Source: Lithospermum erythrorhizon (Eukaryota > Streptophyta > Magnoliopsida > Boraginales > Boraginaceae). From it: a stretch of DNA of 64,000 nucleotides. Under the pieces are notes generated by a model. That model saw only the letters and a list, made by a program, of their open reading frames with translations. It did not search any database and was not told the origin of the DNA. Positions 63,001 to 64,000 of the stretch are shown piece by piece (position 1 is the stretch's first letter; each line of letters starts with the position of its first letter). The DNA lies in contig JADFUC010001147.1 in assembly GCA_019722365.1 (NCBI GenBank), positions 248,001-312,000 on the forward strand. Reading direction: 5' to 3'. The position numbers and the translations under genes are program-made.

Positions 63001-64000
63001 TGGAGTTGGTAAACTTATTTATACTTTTTAGGTGAAAAAATTAATTAATTTATTATTGACATTTCCTTGCTTCTTTAATTTAGCATACTTTGGAAACCAT
63101 ATTCGTTTAAAATTAGGTTTATTTAATGTAAATTAATTTTAACTTCAGAAATTAATATCGGTCGTGAATCAGGGAGCACTTTATTATTTTCTCTGACTTG
63201 AATTTAATTCGGGCTTGGGTAAATCTGTCAATCGATGTAATCGTGTGATTGGTTGAAAATTAATTCATTAATAAATCCATAAAAATAAATTTTATTAATT
63301 AAAATAAATTAAAATTCAACTATCTACGGTTTTGATTATAAAACAACATACTAGATGCTCTTTTAAAACAAATATAGTACAAACTATATTCCTAAAAATT
63401 ATCGAATTTTGACTTTTCCTTATATGGAGTATCTAAGAGTTAGATATTTTGATACACAATCTTTCCATTTAACCTCTACATTATTGCTCCAGTTCATATT
63501 AAGTATCCATGGTAATTTTGAAACGTTGTCTAACCAAGTACGTGGTTGCAAAGGTATATATGACTTCATAAATATTTTGTCCTGCAAGTTCCTTGATTTA
63601 CATCCATACGATGAGTGCAATAGTGTTAAATTTTGTCTTTATTGGTGAAGATTACCTCAACTGTTGAGTGTTTCTCCAATTTGACCTTGTGAATTTTGCT
63701 ATAACCAACTCATTTAGTCTCGAACACTACTCTATCCCAGTACTCTTTTATCTTTTACTAGCTACAATATTGTTAATTTAAATACGAATTAAGCTGTTAT
63801 AATATCGTGAATTAACGGCCAAATGCAGCATTAGTTTGTAATAGTTCTTATAAAACTCATCTAGATATAAATTAGTTACAAAATAATGGCCAATTCTGCG
63901 TTAATTCACCCCAATCATATGACTTATTACGTTTAATGGCATGAAAAATGGTCCGATTAAAGTTAGATTCTTAAACTTAAATTGAATTATGAAAATGTAT
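63001..64000. other. No gene supported
   Basis: AT-rich. At 63409-63648 both strands are open, neither with a recognisable protein. Confidence 0.4.

Noticed and set aside
63409..63648. Overlapping open frames on both strands
   Set aside because: Neither protein is recognisable and no splice or promoter context supports a gene.

Overview
This is nuclear DNA of a flowering plant (core eudicot): AT-rich, intron-containing genes with GT-AG splice sites, long gene-poor stretches, and decayed plant transposons. Short 'tacggagta'-type words and Stowaway-like ends would fit Caryophyllales (Amaranthaceae), but that placement is a weak impression, not a proof.

Six gene models can be reconstructed exon by exon. 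From left to right they are: a damaged F-box/PP2-A13-like gene (1227-3556, minus); an organelle-targeted mTERF protein, most like MTERF5/MDA1 (20822-22430, minus); a complete five-exon rhomboid-like serine protease (23341-25544, minus); a multi-pass membrane protein of an uncharacterised plant family, broken by a 55-bp tandem duplication (32979-35289, minus); a GPI-type phytocyanin that has lost its copper-ligand cysteine (40302-40915, minus); and a convergent pair made of an AT-hook/PPC-domain DNA-binding protein (AHL, 52239-55309, plus) and an LRR receptor-like kinase with a degenerate catalytic core (55940-58985, minus). They have no operon-like relation and serve separate functions: ubiquitin-type recognition, organelle gene expression, intramembrane proteolysis, cell-surface signalling and chromatin binding.

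The rest is mostly transposon debris. 4.8-6.1 kb is a set of local duplications into which a now internally deleted Ty1/copia element (6144-8254) was inserted. 11.77-18.98 kb is an old LTR element with a recognisable LTR pair and tRNA-primer site but unreadable coding. 27.4-31.7 kb is a decayed hAT element on the minus strand: BED finger, catalytic-domain pieces and C-terminal dimerisation domain can be read in broken frames, with a minisatellite inside the coding part and a telobox-like array on its upstream side. 37.63-39.15 kb is a small LTR-bounded element with a 98-codon open segment of unknown nature. 43.2-50.3 kb carries four clusters of a short degenerate motif resembling the subterminal repeats of DNA transposons. 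A SINE with an 11-bp target duplication lies at 60479-60605.

I did not find a clearly new biological system. The most useful leads are two genes broken by small rearrangements (either recent mutations or assembly errors), the duplicated exon piece in the F-box gene, the motif clusters at 43-50 kb, the two proteins with missing active-site residues, and the unidentified open segment at 38.6-38.9 kb. No RNA gene or CRISPR array was seen.
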